A stretch of 64,000 nt of DNA, from positions 930,001 to 994,000 of the forward strand of contig NZ_CP118158.1 in assembly GCF_028747785.1 (NCBI RefSeq), read 5' to 3'. The translations under genes were made by a program, and so were the position numbers. This DNA is from Halosimplex aquaticum. Its GTDB lineage: Archaea > Halobacteriota > Halobacteria > Halobacteriales > Haloarculaceae. This document shows, in pieces, positions 8,183-17,488 of this stretch. How positions within the stretch are numbered: position 1 is the first letter of the stretch; the number at the start of each line of letters is the position of its first letter. The notes under the pieces were generated by a model, which had not been told where the DNA came from, did no database searches, and saw nothing but the letters and a program-made list of their open reading frames with translations.

Positions 8183-9451
8183 GTGACGGGAGCGGGTGCC
8201 GGATTCATCGGTGGCCTCGCCGACCGGCTTCGCAGTGTCGCGGACGGACGATCGGTCGTCATCGCCGCCGTGATCGCCAGCACGTTCTTCATCGGGTTCG
8301 GCGGCGGCGTGATCTTCCCGATCCTGCCGAACCTCGGTTCGATCCTCGGCATCACTCCGTTCGTCGTCGGACTGATACTCAGCGCGAACAGGTTCGCGCG
8401 GCTGTTCGCGAACGCGCCGGCGGGCAGCCTCGTCGACCGGATCGGGACGAGAACGCCGTTCGTCGTCGGGATGGTGATCCAGGGGGTCTCCACCTTCGGG
8501 TACGTCGTCGCGATGGTGGCGCCGCTCCCCGAAGCGTGGTTCATGGGCGCCCGGATCCTCTGGGGCGTCGGGAGCGCGCTCGTCTTCGCGACGGCGTACA
8601 CCATCGCGGCCGACGTGAGCACCGGCGAATCCCGCGGGGCGAACATGGGACTGATCCGCGGGGGCGTCCTGTTCGGATTCCCGACGGGCGTGGTGATCGG
8701 CGGCGTCGTCAGCGGTGTCTTCGGGACGATCGCCGCCTTCTCGGTCGCCACCGCCTTCGCCTTCTTCGCCAGCGTCGTCGCCTACGCGACGGTGCCCGAG
8801 ACGCACGTCGAGGGAGAGGGCGACCGCTCGGTCAAGCCGTGGGACGTCAACACCAGCCTCCCCGCGCTCACCGTCGGGATGGTCAACTTCTCGGTCCTGT
8901 TCGTCTACATCGGGGCGCTGTTCGCCACGCTCGTCCTCTTCCTCGACCGGAACGGCCTCAGCGTCCTCGGGTTCGACGCGCAGGGCTCGTCGGGCATCTT
9001 CATGGGGATCACCGTCGTCGCCGCCGGCGTGTCGATGTACCTCGGCGGGTACGTGAGCGACCGGCGGCAGTCGCGGGTCCCGACGCTGCTCGTCTTCCTC
9101 GGCGCCACGTCGCTCGGGTTCGTCCTCCTCGCGGCCGCGGACTCGGTGGCGACGCTGGCCGTCGCCTGCCTGTGTATCGGCACCGGACAGGGCGGAACGA
9201 GCGGGCCGCTGATGGCGCTCTTAGGCGATCTCGTCCCCGACGACGAGATGGGGCGCGCCGTCGGGACGAACAACGTCTTCGGCGACGTCGGCGGCGGGTT
9301 CGGCCCGATCGTCACGCTCCCGCTCCTGGAGACCCTCGGCTTCTGGCCGATCTACCTCGCCTGCGCCGCCCTGCCGGCGATCGCGGCGCTAATCCTCCTG
9401 GTCGGCGTCCGCCGGGAGACCGGCCAGTTCGTTCCGCGCGTCGGTTCGTGA
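8183..9451 (+). CDS. Major facilitator superfamily transporter
   Basis: Secondary transporter of 422 residues with about 12 predicted membrane helices. The loop between helices 2 and 3 carries the MFS signature form (APAGSLVDRIGTRTPFVVG) and the matching loop in the second half is GGYVSDRRQSRVPTLL. The longest hydrophilic stretch, around 210-225, is the usual central loop. The substrate is unknown; drug or sugar efflux carriers look like this. The GTG start at 8183 follows GGGAGG with correct spacing. It is convergent with the alpha-glucosidase operon, so a role in sugar export is possible but unsupported. Confidence 0.85.
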   Translation: MTGAGAGFIGGLADRLRSVADGRSVVIAAVIASTFFIGFGGGVIFPILPNLGSILGITPFVVGLILSANRFARLFANAPAGSLVDRIGTRTPFVVGMVIQGVSTFGYVVAMVAPLPEAWFMGARILWGVGSALVFATAYTIAADVSTGESRGANMGLIRGGVLFGFPTGVVIGGVVSGVFGTIAAFSVATAFAFFASVVAYATVPETHVEGEGDRSVKPWDVNTSLPALTVGMVNFSVLFVYIGALFATLVLFLDRNGLSVLGFDAQGSSGIFMGITVVAAGVSMYLGGYVSDRRQSRVPTLLVFLGATSLGFVLLAAADSVATLAVACLCIGTGQGGTSGPLMALLGDLVPDDEMGRAVGTNNVFGDVGGGFGPIVTLPLLETLGFWPIYLACAALPAIAALILLVGVRRETGQFVPRVGS

Positions 9452-9540
9452 CGGCGAGACGGGCGCGTCGAAATCGCAGTCGGCGAGACGGGGGCGCTGA
9501 AATCGTGGCATCGGGACGGGCACGCCGAAACACGGCAGAG
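9452..9540. repeat. Degenerate tandem repeat, about 30-bp period
   Basis: GGCGAGACGGGCGCGTCGAA recurs as GGCGAGACGGGGGCGCTGAA and, more weakly, as GGGACGGGCACGCCGAA, giving roughly two and a half copies between convergent genes. It may act as a transcription stop region; no function is shown. Confidence 0.4.
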
Positions 9541-9565
9541 AATCGAACGGACAGCAGCTCCGTGA

Positions 9566-11257
9566 TCAGTACGCGTAGACGACGGCCTCGAAGGGGCGAA
9601 ACTCCGCGCCGACGGGGTCGGTCGGGGCCCCGTCGTAGTTGCCGATCAGGACCTCGGCGTCGGCCGCGGTGACGGCGTCGGACTCGAATACCGCCGGTTC
9701 GGCCGACCAGTTGCAGACGACGAGGCGCCGCTCGTCCCCGAGCTGTCGGGTGTAGGCGTAGATCTGCTCGTCCTCGGGGGCGAGCAGTTCGTAGTCGCCG
9801 TAGACCAGCGCCAGGTCGTCGCGGCGCAACTCGATGAGTCGGCGGTAGTGGTGCCAGACCGACTCGGAGTCCGCGACGGCGTCCTCGACGTTGACGTCGG
9901 TGTAGTTGTCGTTGAGAGCGAGCCACGGGTCGCCGTCGGTGAAGTCTGCTCGGTCGGCGGCGGCCCACTGCATCGGGGTGCGCGCGTGGTCGCGACTGCG
10001 GTAGTTGACGGCCGTGCGCACCTCGTCGAAGGAGTCGACGGCGCCGTCGGCGAGCAGGTCTTCGACGATGCCGACGGTCATCGCGTCGTCGATCTCCTCC
10101 AGACTCTCGAACTCGGTGTTCGTCATCCCGATCTCCTGGCCCTGGTAGAGGTACGGCGTGCCGCGCATCGTCAGGAGGAAGGTGCCGACGAGCTTCGCCG
10201 ACTCCCGGCGGTAGGACTCGTCGCCGAACCGCGAGACGATCCGGGGGTGGTCGTGGTTGCCGAGGAACAGCGCCTCCCAGGTCTCGCGGGCGACCTCGCG
10301 CTGGTTGCGCGTCATCAGCTCCTTGAACTCGGGGAGGCTCCACTCGCCCCAGTCGTCACCGGTCCAGTCGCCGCCCTGGTCGACGCCGAGGTGGTCGAAG
10401 TGGAACACCATGTCGAGGCTGTCGCCGCGCTCGATGTACTCCCGGGCGTCCTCGGCGGAGGCACCGCCCATCTCGCCGGCGGTCATCGCCTCGTCGGGGA
10501 TGACCGCGCCGAGTTCGTCGAGGTACTCGCCCAGGCGCGGGCCGAGCGTGTAGTGTTCCGAGCCGAGCGGTCCCGGTTCGTCCGGGTCGCCGTCGGGATA
10601 GCCCGCGGGCTTCGAGAGGTGGCTGATCGCGTCCATCCGGAAGCCGTCGATGCCGCGGTCCAGCCACCACGTGACGACGTCCGTGACCGCCTCGCGCACG
10701 TCGGGATTGCGCCAGTTCAGGTCGGGCTGGTTCTCGTTGAAGACGTGCAGGTACCACGCTTCGCGCTCGTCGTCGTAGGACCACGCCGGCCCGCCGAACA
10801 GCGACTGCCAGTTGTTGGGCGGTTCGTCCGGTGACCCGTCGACCCAGTGGTAGTAGTCGGCGTACTCGCCCTCCTCGCGGCGCGAGCGCTGGAACCACTC
10901 GTGCTCGTTCGACGTGTGGTTGACGACCAGGTCCATGATGAGCTTCATGCCGCGGCCGTGAAGCTCGTCGCGCAGGCGCTCCCAGTCGCTCATGTCGCCG
11001 AACTCGTCCATGATCGCGCGGTAGTCGCGGATGTCGTAGCCGTTGTCGTGGTTGGGCGAGTCGTAGACCGGACAGAGCCACACGACGTCGACGCCGAGGT
11101 CGTCGAGGTGGTGGACGCGCTCGGTGATGCCGGGGATGTCCCCGACGCCGTCGCCGTCGCTGTCGTTGAAGCTCCGGGGGTAGATCTGGTACACGACTGC
11201 CTCTTTCCACCAGTCGCGGTCGATACGGCTCTCGTCGAGAGTCGTCGTCTGTGTCAT
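9566..11257 (-). CDS. GH13 alpha-glucosidase, predicted alpha-1,4 preference
   Basis: Glycoside hydrolase family 13 enzyme of 563 residues, with no signal peptide, so cytoplasmic. It releases glucose from short alpha-glucans. The catalytic set is D209 (GFRMDAIS, nucleophile), E262 (TAGEMGG, acid/base) and D336 (FLGNHDHPR). The residue after the nucleophile is Ala. In GH13 alpha-glucosidases Ala or Thr there goes with alpha-1,4 specificity and Val with alpha-1,6, so this enzyme is inferred to prefer maltose-type bonds. It starts three bases after the stop of a second GH13 gene, forming a two-gene operon that diverges from the ABC importer. Confidence 0.92.
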   Translation of the reverse strand: MTQTTTLDESRIDRDWWKEAVVYQIYPRSFNDSDGDGVGDIPGITERVHHLDDLGVDVVWLCPVYDSPNHDNGYDIRDYRAIMDEFGDMSDWERLRDELHGRGMKLIMDLVVNHTSNEHEWFQRSRREEGEYADYYHWVDGSPDEPPNNWQSLFGGPAWSYDDEREAWYLHVFNENQPDLNWRNPDVREAVTDVVTWWLDRGIDGFRMDAISHLSKPAGYPDGDPDEPGPLGSEHYTLGPRLGEYLDELGAVIPDEAMTAGEMGGASAEDAREYIERGDSLDMVFHFDHLGVDQGGDWTGDDWGEWSLPEFKELMTRNQREVARETWEALFLGNHDHPRIVSRFGDESYRRESAKLVGTFLLTMRGTPYLYQGQEIGMTNTEFESLEEIDDAMTVGIVEDLLADGAVDSFDEVRTAVNYRSRDHARTPMQWAAADRADFTDGDPWLALNDNYTDVNVEDAVADSESVWHHYRRLIELRRDDLALVYGDYELLAPEDEQIYAYTRQLGDERRLVVCNWSAEPAVFESDAVTAADAEVLIGNYDGAPTDPVGAEFRPFEAVVYAY

Positions 11258-11260
11258 GGG

Positions 11261-13024
11261 TCAGTGCTGGTCGGGGTGGCGGTCGGTCGCGGCGCCGTCG
11301 TCCGGCGTCAGGTAGACGCGGGCCTCCCACGGCCCGAGGTCGAACGAGCGGCCCGGGACTTCGGGCACGTCGTCGTTGGCGAGCGCGAGTTCCAGGCCGT
11401 CGACCGCGACGTCGTCCGGGAGGTCGAAGGTCGCCGGCTCGTCGTCGAAGTTGAGGACGACCAGCGCGCGCTCAGTCGGGACGCCCGAGTCGCCCGCCTC
11501 GCGTCCGGTACCGTCGCGTTCGAGGGTTCGCGTGTACGCGAACAGCGACGGGTGGTCGGGGGCGAGCAGTTCGAAGTCGCCGTAGACGAGGAGGTCGCGG
11601 TCGCGCAGGGCGACCAGTTCGCGGTAGTAGTGGAACACCGAGTCGGGGTCGGCCCGCGCCCGCTCGACGTTGACCTCGGCGTAGTTGGGGTTGACGCCGA
11701 TCCACGGGTCGCCGTCGGTGAACCCGGCGTGTTCCTCGTCGGTCCACTGCATCGGCGTCCGGGCGTTGTCGCGGCACATCGCCTCGACGGCCTCCCGGAC
11801 GTCGGCGTACTCCTCGGCGTCCGTCTCGGGGTCCGCGATGGCCGCGTCGACGTAGTTCAGCGCCTCGACGTCCCGGAGGTCCTCGCGGGACTCGAAGGGC
11901 GCGTTCGTCATTCCGAGCTCCTCGCCCTGGTAGACGAACGGCGTGCCGCCGAGGGTGTGGGTCAGCGTGCCCAGCAGTTTGGCGGACTCGCGGCGGTACT
12001 CGCCGTCGGATCCGAATCGCGAGACCATACGCGGCTGGTCGTGGTTGTTGAGATAGAGGCTGTTCCAGCCGTCGTCGGCCAGGCCCCGCTGCCACTTCGC
12101 GAGTATCCGCTTGAACTCGGGGAGCGACGGGTCGCCGGCGTCCCACTTGTGCTCGTCGTGGTCGAAGGTGACGTGCTCGAACTGGAAGACCATCGAGAGG
12201 CCGTCGCCGTCGGGGCCGACGTACTGTTTCGCGTCTTCGACGGAGACTCCCGGCGTCTCGCCGACGGCGAGGACCTCCTCGTCGTCGAGCACTTCGTCGA
12301 CCATCTCGCCGACGTACTCGTGGACGCGCGGGCCGTTCATGAAGTGCTCCGCGCCGGTCAGCCCGGCGTCGGGGTCGCCGTCGGGCAGCCCCTCGGTCTT
12401 GGAGATCATGTTGATGACGTCCATGCGGAAGCCGTCGATGCCGCGGTCGAGCCACCACCGCATCATGTCGAAGACCTCCTCGCGGACCGCGGGGTTCGTC
12501 CAGTCCAGATCCGGCTGGCGCTCGTCGAAGAGGTGGAGATACCACGCTTCGCGCTCGTCGTCGTAGGACCACGCCGGTCCGCCGAAGACCGACTGCCAGT
12601 TGTTGGGCGGTTCGTCGGGCGACCCCTCGACCCAGTGGTAGTAGTCGGCGTACTCGCCCTCCTCGCGGCGCGAGCGCTGGAACCACTCGTGCTCGTCGGA
12701 GGTGTGGTTGACGACCAGATCCATGATCAGGCGGATGTCCCTGTCGTGGAGTTCGTCGCGCAGGCGCTCCCAGTCGTCCATGTCGCCGTACGCGTCGTCG
12801 ATGGCGCGGTAGTCGCTGATGTCGTAGCCGTTGTCCGCCTGGGGGGACTCGTAGACGGGGTTGAGCCAGACAGCGTCGACCCCGAGGTCGTCGAGGTAGT
12901 CCACGCGGTCGATCAGCCCCTGCAGGTCGCCGACGCCGTCGCCGTCGCTGTCGGCGAAACTCTTCGGGTAGACCTGGTAGACGACGGCCTCCTTCCACCA
13001 GACCGGGTCGTCCCGTCGACTCAT
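11261..13024 (-). CDS. GH13 alpha-glucosidase, predicted alpha-1,6 preference
   Basis: Cytoplasmic GH13 enzyme of 587 residues and first gene of the operon. Catalytic residues are D202 (GFRMDVIN), E256 (AVGETPG) and D329 (LNNHDQPR). Val after the nucleophile region is the classic mark of oligo-1,6-glucosidases, so cleavage of isomaltose-type branches is inferred. It is about half identical by eye to its downstream neighbour, with long shared blocks such as EHEWFQRSRREEGEYADYYH, so the pair probably arose by tandem duplication followed by split specificity. A long open frame on the opposite strand is only a shadow of the codon bias. Confidence 0.92.
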   Translation of the reverse strand: MSRRDDPVWWKEAVVYQVYPKSFADSDGDGVGDLQGLIDRVDYLDDLGVDAVWLNPVYESPQADNGYDISDYRAIDDAYGDMDDWERLRDELHDRDIRLIMDLVVNHTSDEHEWFQRSRREEGEYADYYHWVEGSPDEPPNNWQSVFGGPAWSYDDEREAWYLHLFDERQPDLDWTNPAVREEVFDMMRWWLDRGIDGFRMDVINMISKTEGLPDGDPDAGLTGAEHFMNGPRVHEYVGEMVDEVLDDEEVLAVGETPGVSVEDAKQYVGPDGDGLSMVFQFEHVTFDHDEHKWDAGDPSLPEFKRILAKWQRGLADDGWNSLYLNNHDQPRMVSRFGSDGEYRRESAKLLGTLTHTLGGTPFVYQGEELGMTNAPFESREDLRDVEALNYVDAAIADPETDAEEYADVREAVEAMCRDNARTPMQWTDEEHAGFTDGDPWIGVNPNYAEVNVERARADPDSVFHYYRELVALRDRDLLVYGDFELLAPDHPSLFAYTRTLERDGTGREAGDSGVPTERALVVLNFDDEPATFDLPDDVAVDGLELALANDDVPEVPGRSFDLGPWEARVYLTPDDGAATDRHPDQH

Positions 13025-13277
13025 CGTCGACCACCGACCGGCGAGTACAACGGGTCGGATCGGCGCCCGTCGAAGGGGGTTCCGTCCCGCTTCCGTCTGG
13101 CGATTAGCTTATGCCTCCGAATCGCTTGCTTGCTCGTCATGGGTGGTGTCGGGAAGTCCGGGCGGACTCCGCTCGTCAGTATCGAGAGGAACGACCCACT
13201 TAGTTCTGGCGAGGATTTTGAAGAACGAATTCAACCACAATTTTTATTGCACGGTCCTTCATGATCTTGAACGAGCG
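13025..13277. promoter_or_regulatory. Divergent promoter region, glucosidase operon and ABC importer
   Basis: The 253 bases between the two divergent operons. A TATA-like TTTTTATTG at about 13240-13250 lies about 30 bases before the importer start, so its mRNA would have a very short leader. A weaker AT patch (TTAGCTTATGC near 13106) could serve the glucosidases. TrmB-type regulation is inferred from the regulator gene downstream; I did not find a clear TrmB operator. Confidence 0.5.
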
Positions 13278-15179
13278 ATGTCTGATAATCAGCAACACGA
13301 TCCGGACCGAACGCCGCTGTCGCGCCGCAGGATGATGCAGTTGCTCGGCGCGACCGGCGCCGCGGCCGGGCTGGCGGGCTGTGGTGGACAGTCGGCAGTG
13401 CAAACGGATACGCCGGACGACGGCGGCGACGGTGGTGGAGACGGCGGGAGCGACACGGACTCGGGCACGCCGACGCAGACGGCGACGCCGGTCCAGGTCG
13501 ACAGCGAATCTCTGGGGACGATCCAGGAGCTCGCGTACGTGACGAACCAGACGCTGCCGGTCCTCCCCCTGCAGGAGAAGCTGGCACAGTCGTTCCAGAC
13601 GACCGACGACTGGAACGTCCCCGGGAAGGATAGCGAGAAGGTCCAGCTGTACTGGCCGACCGAGTGGCTGCCGCGCTCGGGCGACTGGACGAAGAAGTCG
13701 GGCGCCAGCGACAACCGGCTGACGTTCGCCCAGTGGGCGGTCCCGAAGGACTCCCAGTACAACCCCTGGAACGGGAAGAACTTCGGCGAGGCGCGTCGGA
13801 TGCTGTTCGACCGGTTCATGAAGTACAACCTCGCGACCCAGGAGTACTCCGGGTACGTGATCCAGGACTGGACCGTCGACGGGAAGTCGGTCACGCTGAA
13901 CGTCCGCGAGGGCCAGACCTGGCACAACGGCGACCCCGTCACCGCGACGGACGTCGCGAACCAGATCAAGCTCGACATCTACAACGGCGGGAGCCTCGGC
14001 GGCTTCGTCGTGCCGGATGACATGGGCAAGCTCTCCGAGCGCGTCGTCGCGTCCGACGAGACGACGGTCGAGCTATCCCTCCAGAAGGCCGTCAACCCCG
14101 ACATCCTGCTGGCGTACCTCCAGCCGAAGTACCTCGTCGCCCACGACGGCACCTACGGCGAGCACGTCAAGGCGCTGGACGAGGCCGGCTCGAAGGACGC
14201 CCGCACGCAGGCGCTCTCGAAGCTGACGGGCAAGACCGTCCCGGAACCCGTGGGCAGTGGCCCGTTCCAGTTCGAGGACGCCGACACCCAGCGGACCCTG
14301 CTGACGAAGTACGCCGAGCACCCCGACGCGGGCGAGATGAACTACGACGAGGTGGAGTACCTCTACAAGCCCCAGAACCAGGGCCGCTGGAACTCCCTCA
14401 TCAACGAGGAGACCGACGGGTCGGCGACGCTGTTCATGCCGTCGAACAAGCTGCGCCAGCTCCCCGACTCCGTGCAGGTCAGCCTCATCCCGCGCCACTG
14501 GGGGCTCGGGCTCGTGTTCAACTTCGAGAAGGAGCCAGTCGACGACCCGCGCGTCCGCAAGGCCATCGCCCACGTGGTCAACCGCGAACAGGTCGCGAAG
14601 AACTCGGGCGCGGGGACGAACTCGAAGATCGCCGTCACCTACCCGAGCGGCCTGACCGGCGAGTTCAACGGGCAGATCGAGGGCACGTGGCTCGACGGCG
14701 TCACCGACGAGTTCGAGACGTACGGTCGCGGCGAGGCCCAGACCGAGAAGGCCGCCCAGCTCCTGAAGGACGCCGGCTACCAGAAGAAGAACGGTAGCTG
14801 GATGAAAGACGGCGAGAAGCTCACGATCCCGATCAAGGGGCCGTCCGGCTTCTCCGACTGGGTCGCCGGCGCGAACACGGTCACCTCCCAGCTCAAGAGC
14901 TTCGGCATCGACGCGCAGCCGAAGATGCTCGACACCTCGACCTACTGGGGCCAGGACTACTCGAACGGCGACTTCGTCGTCGGACTCCAGGGCTGGGCCT
15001 CGTACAACCAGTCCCACCCGTACTTCCACTTCCAGTGGCTCTTCGACAGCTGGGACGCGAAGAACGCGTGGAACCTGCCGAGCGAGTTCACGGCCCCGGT
15101 CCTGCACGACCAGATCCGCGAGGGCGAGTCGGTCTCCCCCGCCAAGCTCGTCAAGAGCCTCTCGACCGCCGACGAGTAA
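13278..15179 (+). CDS. ABC importer substrate-binding lipoprotein, family 5
   Basis: Extracytoplasmic binding protein of 633 residues for an Opp/Dpp-type importer. The twin-arginine signal SRRRMMQLLGATGAAAGLAGC ends in a lipobox with Cys35. A Ser/Thr/Asp-rich linker follows and then the large family-5 domain (for example WHNGDPVTATDVANQIKLD and LQKAVNPDILLAYLQPKY). ATG at 13278 is preferred over upstream starts because it places the Tat signal at the N-terminus. The family binds peptides, nickel or oligosaccharides. Divergence from two alpha-glucosidases and the TrmB gene downstream favour an oligosaccharide, such as a malto- or isomalto-oligomer. Confidence 0.88.
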   Translation: MSDNQQHDPDRTPLSRRRMMQLLGATGAAAGLAGCGGQSAVQTDTPDDGGDGGGDGGSDTDSGTPTQTATPVQVDSESLGTIQELAYVTNQTLPVLPLQEKLAQSFQTTDDWNVPGKDSEKVQLYWPTEWLPRSGDWTKKSGASDNRLTFAQWAVPKDSQYNPWNGKNFGEARRMLFDRFMKYNLATQEYSGYVIQDWTVDGKSVTLNVREGQTWHNGDPVTATDVANQIKLDIYNGGSLGGFVVPDDMGKLSERVVASDETTVELSLQKAVNPDILLAYLQPKYLVAHDGTYGEHVKALDEAGSKDARTQALSKLTGKTVPEPVGSGPFQFEDADTQRTLLTKYAEHPDAGEMNYDEVEYLYKPQNQGRWNSLINEETDGSATLFMPSNKLRQLPDSVQVSLIPRHWGLGLVFNFEKEPVDDPRVRKAIAHVVNREQVAKNSGAGTNSKIAVTYPSGLTGEFNGQIEGTWLDGVTDEFETYGRGEAQTEKAAQLLKDAGYQKKNGSWMKDGEKLTIPIKGPSGFSDWVAGANTVTSQLKSFGIDAQPKMLDTSTYWGQDYSNGDFVVGLQGWASYNQSHPYFHFQWLFDSWDAKNAWNLPSEFTAPVLHDQIREGESVSPAKLVKSLSTADE

Positions 15180-15191
15180 CCAACTGAACCT

Positions 15192-16202
15192 ATGAGCTAC
15201 GTACTGAAGCGGATCGGACAATCAATCCTCACCGTCTTCGTGGTGGTGTCGGCCAGCTTCGGCCTCATCCGGCTGTTGCCCGGCGGCCCGCTCGACTACC
15301 TGCGGGCGCAGATGATACGGCAGGGCGGGAGTTCCATGACGATGGCCGAGATCAACCGACGCATCGCCGCGCAGACCAACATCGCGGTCGACGAACCCGT
15401 CTACGTCCAGTACGTCGAGTACATGGCGTCGATCCTGACCGGCGACTTCGGCCGGTCGATCTGGTACGAGGAGCCGGTCGCGAGCATCATCGGCCCGGCC
15501 ATCCCGTGGACGGTCTTCCTGACCGCCTCGGCGCTGTTCCTCGCCTTTATCGTCGGCGTCTCGCTGGGCGCGGTCATGGCCTACAAGGAGGGGTCGAAGT
15601 TCGACGTCGGGAGCACCGGGGTCGGCCTGGTGCTCAACTCGACGCCGGGCTACGTCGTCGCACTGCTGTTCGTCGCGTACCTCGGCTACCGCTACCAGAT
15701 CTTCCCGACCGGCGGACGCTACAACTCGGCGCTGGACCCGGGGTTCAACGTCCCGTTCCTGCTGAGCGTCCTCTACCACGGGGCCATGCCCATCGCCTCG
15801 ATGGCGGTCGTCGGATTCGGCGGCTGGGCGCTCTCGATGCGGGGCAACAGCATCCGCATCCTCGGGGAGGACTACCTCCGCGTGGCGCGACTGCGCGGGC
15901 TCTCGACCCGACGGATCGCACTGCGGTACGTGGCCCGCAACGCCATCCTGCCGATGTACACGGGCCTGATGATCGCCATCGGGACCGTCTTCGGCGGCGC
16001 GGTCATCATCGAGAACATCTTCGCCTACCCCGGCGTCGGGTTCTACCTCATTAAGTCGATCAACGCGCGGGACTACCCGCTGATGATGGGCGGGTTCATC
16101 CTCATCACCGTCGCGATGGTCATCGGCATCACGATCGCCGACCTGACCTACGGGATCCTCGACCCGCGCGCCAAGGGAGGTGCCTCGCGTGAGTCCTACT
16201 GA
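15192..16202 (+). CDS. ABC importer permease, DppB/OppB type
   Basis: Inner permease subunit of 336 residues with about six membrane helices. MSYVLKRIGQSILTVFVVVSASFGLIRLLPGGPLDYL is the standard OppB start. The ATPase-contact EAA loop appears as GEDYLRVARLRGLSTRRIALRYVARNAILP, and the helices after it include IENIFAYPGVGFYLIKSI. It begins 12 bases after the binding-protein gene and overlaps the next permease gene by 14 bases. Confidence 0.9.
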   Translation: MSYVLKRIGQSILTVFVVVSASFGLIRLLPGGPLDYLRAQMIRQGGSSMTMAEINRRIAAQTNIAVDEPVYVQYVEYMASILTGDFGRSIWYEEPVASIIGPAIPWTVFLTASALFLAFIVGVSLGAVMAYKEGSKFDVGSTGVGLVLNSTPGYVVALLFVAYLGYRYQIFPTGGRYNSALDPGFNVPFLLSVLYHGAMPIASMAVVGFGGWALSMRGNSIRILGEDYLRVARLRGLSTRRIALRYVARNAILPMYTGLMIAIGTVFGGAVIIENIFAYPGVGFYLIKSINARDYPLMMGGFILITVAMVIGITIADLTYGILDPRAKGGASRESY

Positions 16203-17487
16203 CGAGCCGCGGAGCGGCTCGGGACAGTCGAGTAGCGCGGAGCGAAGCGACCCGCGAGACGGGGACGACTCGACGCGCGACGAGGGCGAGTCCGACCCCG
16301 CCGTCGACGCCGTCGCCGGCAACGACGATGCTATCGACGTGTCCGAGGTCACCGGTACCGACGACGACCCCGGCCCGTCCCGACCGGCCATCTCCGGTCA
16401 CGGTCGGAAGGGCCGCGTCGCCGCGGACGGCGGCGAGCACGACGATGCCCTCCGCACCGACGGTGCGGGCGGGTCGGTCTCGGACTTCGAGCAGATGGCC
16501 GACGTCCAGCTCACGGAGAGCGAGCGCCGCCGGCAGTGGTTCGACGAGAAGGTCCTCGCGCCGGCCCGGATCGTCTGGGACGACTGGCGCGCGCGCTTCG
16601 GCCTGATCGTCGTCACGTTCTACCTGCTGATGGGCACGGTCGGGCTCAGGCTCGTCCCGGAGCCGGCGCCGAACCAGGGACCGCTGCTGGTCGGAGCGTT
16701 CCGGACGTTGCAACACCCGCTCGGGACCACCGCGTCGGGGACGGACATCCTCTCGCAGATCGTCTACGCGACGCCCGCGATGCTGATCATGATCTCCTCG
16801 GGCGCGGTGTTCACTGTCGTTCTCGGGACGGCGATCGGCACGCTCGCCGGATACAAGGGCGGGCGCACCGACAGCGTACTGATGGTGGTCTCGGACATCA
16901 TGATGACCATTCCTGGGCTGCCGCTGACGATCGTCCTCGCGGCGGTGCTCGGTATCAACGGGAACCCGGTGGTCATCGGCGTGCTCGTGACGATCAACGC
17001 CTGGGCGGGGCTCGCCCGCGCGATCCGCTCGCAGGTGCTGACGCTGCGGGACGCCGAGTACGTCGAGGCCTCGCGGATCATGGGCATCGGCACGCCGAAG
17101 ATCATCGGGAGCGACATCATCCCGAACCTGATGCCGTACATCACGATGAACTTCGTCCGGCAGGCCCGGGCGGTCATCTTCGGCGTCGTCGGGCTGTACT
17201 TCCTCGGCGTCCTGCCGTACAACAGCGACAACTGGGGCGTCATGATGAACGCGGCCGTAGGTCGCGCGGGTGCGACCTCCTCGGTGGCGGCGTTCCACTG
17301 GCTGCTGATGCCGATGCTCGCGGTCATCTTCCTCGGACTCGGGCTGACCCTGCTCGCACAGGGCGCAGACCGCGTGTTCAACCCGCGGGTCCGCGCCCGT
17401 CACGCGAAGACCGTCGAGGGCGACGACGATGGCGACGGCGACGAGGGCACCGGCGGCGCAACGACTGCGGCAACTGGAGGGATCTGA
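16189..17487 (+). CDS. ABC importer permease, DppC/OppC type, with long acidic N-terminus
   Basis: Second permease subunit, 432 residues. The first 115 or so residues are acidic, low-complexity and probably disordered (SGSGQSSSAERSDPRDGDD and following). The OppC core then begins with DWRARFGLIVVTFYLLMGTVGL and contains the EAA loop RDAEYVEASRIMGIGTPKIIGSDIIPNLMP. GTG at 16189 is chosen over GTG at 16180 because GGAGG at 16176-16180 sits about eight bases before it. Bacterial OppC proteins are about 300 residues, so the extension is unusual in size. Confidence 0.87.
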   Translation: MSPTDEPRSGSGQSSSAERSDPRDGDDSTRDEGESDPAVDAVAGNDDAIDVSEVTGTDDDPGPSRPAISGHGRKGRVAADGGEHDDALRTDGAGGSVSDFEQMADVQLTESERRRQWFDEKVLAPARIVWDDWRARFGLIVVTFYLLMGTVGLRLVPEPAPNQGPLLVGAFRTLQHPLGTTASGTDILSQIVYATPAMLIMISSGAVFTVVLGTAIGTLAGYKGGRTDSVLMVVSDIMMTIPGLPLTIVLAAVLGINGNPVVIGVLVTINAWAGLARAIRSQVLTLRDAEYVEASRIMGIGTPKIIGSDIIPNLMPYITMNFVRQARAVIFGVVGLYFLGVLPYNSDNWGVMMNAAVGRAGATSSVAAFHWLLMPMLAVIFLGLGLTLLAQGADRVFNPRVRARHAKTVEGDDDGDGDEGTGGATTAATGGI

Positions 17488-17488
17488 G

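Noticed and set aside
9452-9540. Short tandem units as a CRISPR-like array
   Set aside because: Units are degenerate, without unique spacers, and only two and a half copies exist.
10847-13264. An 805-residue open frame opposite the two glucosidase genes
   Set aside because: It is the antisense shadow of strongly GC-biased third positions; the sequence is Val/Asp/Arg-rich with no domain, and the minus-strand genes have full catalytic motifs.
13143-13277. Upstream start that would lengthen the binding protein by 45 residues
   Set aside because: It would bury the Tat signal, and the region contains the TATA-like promoter element.
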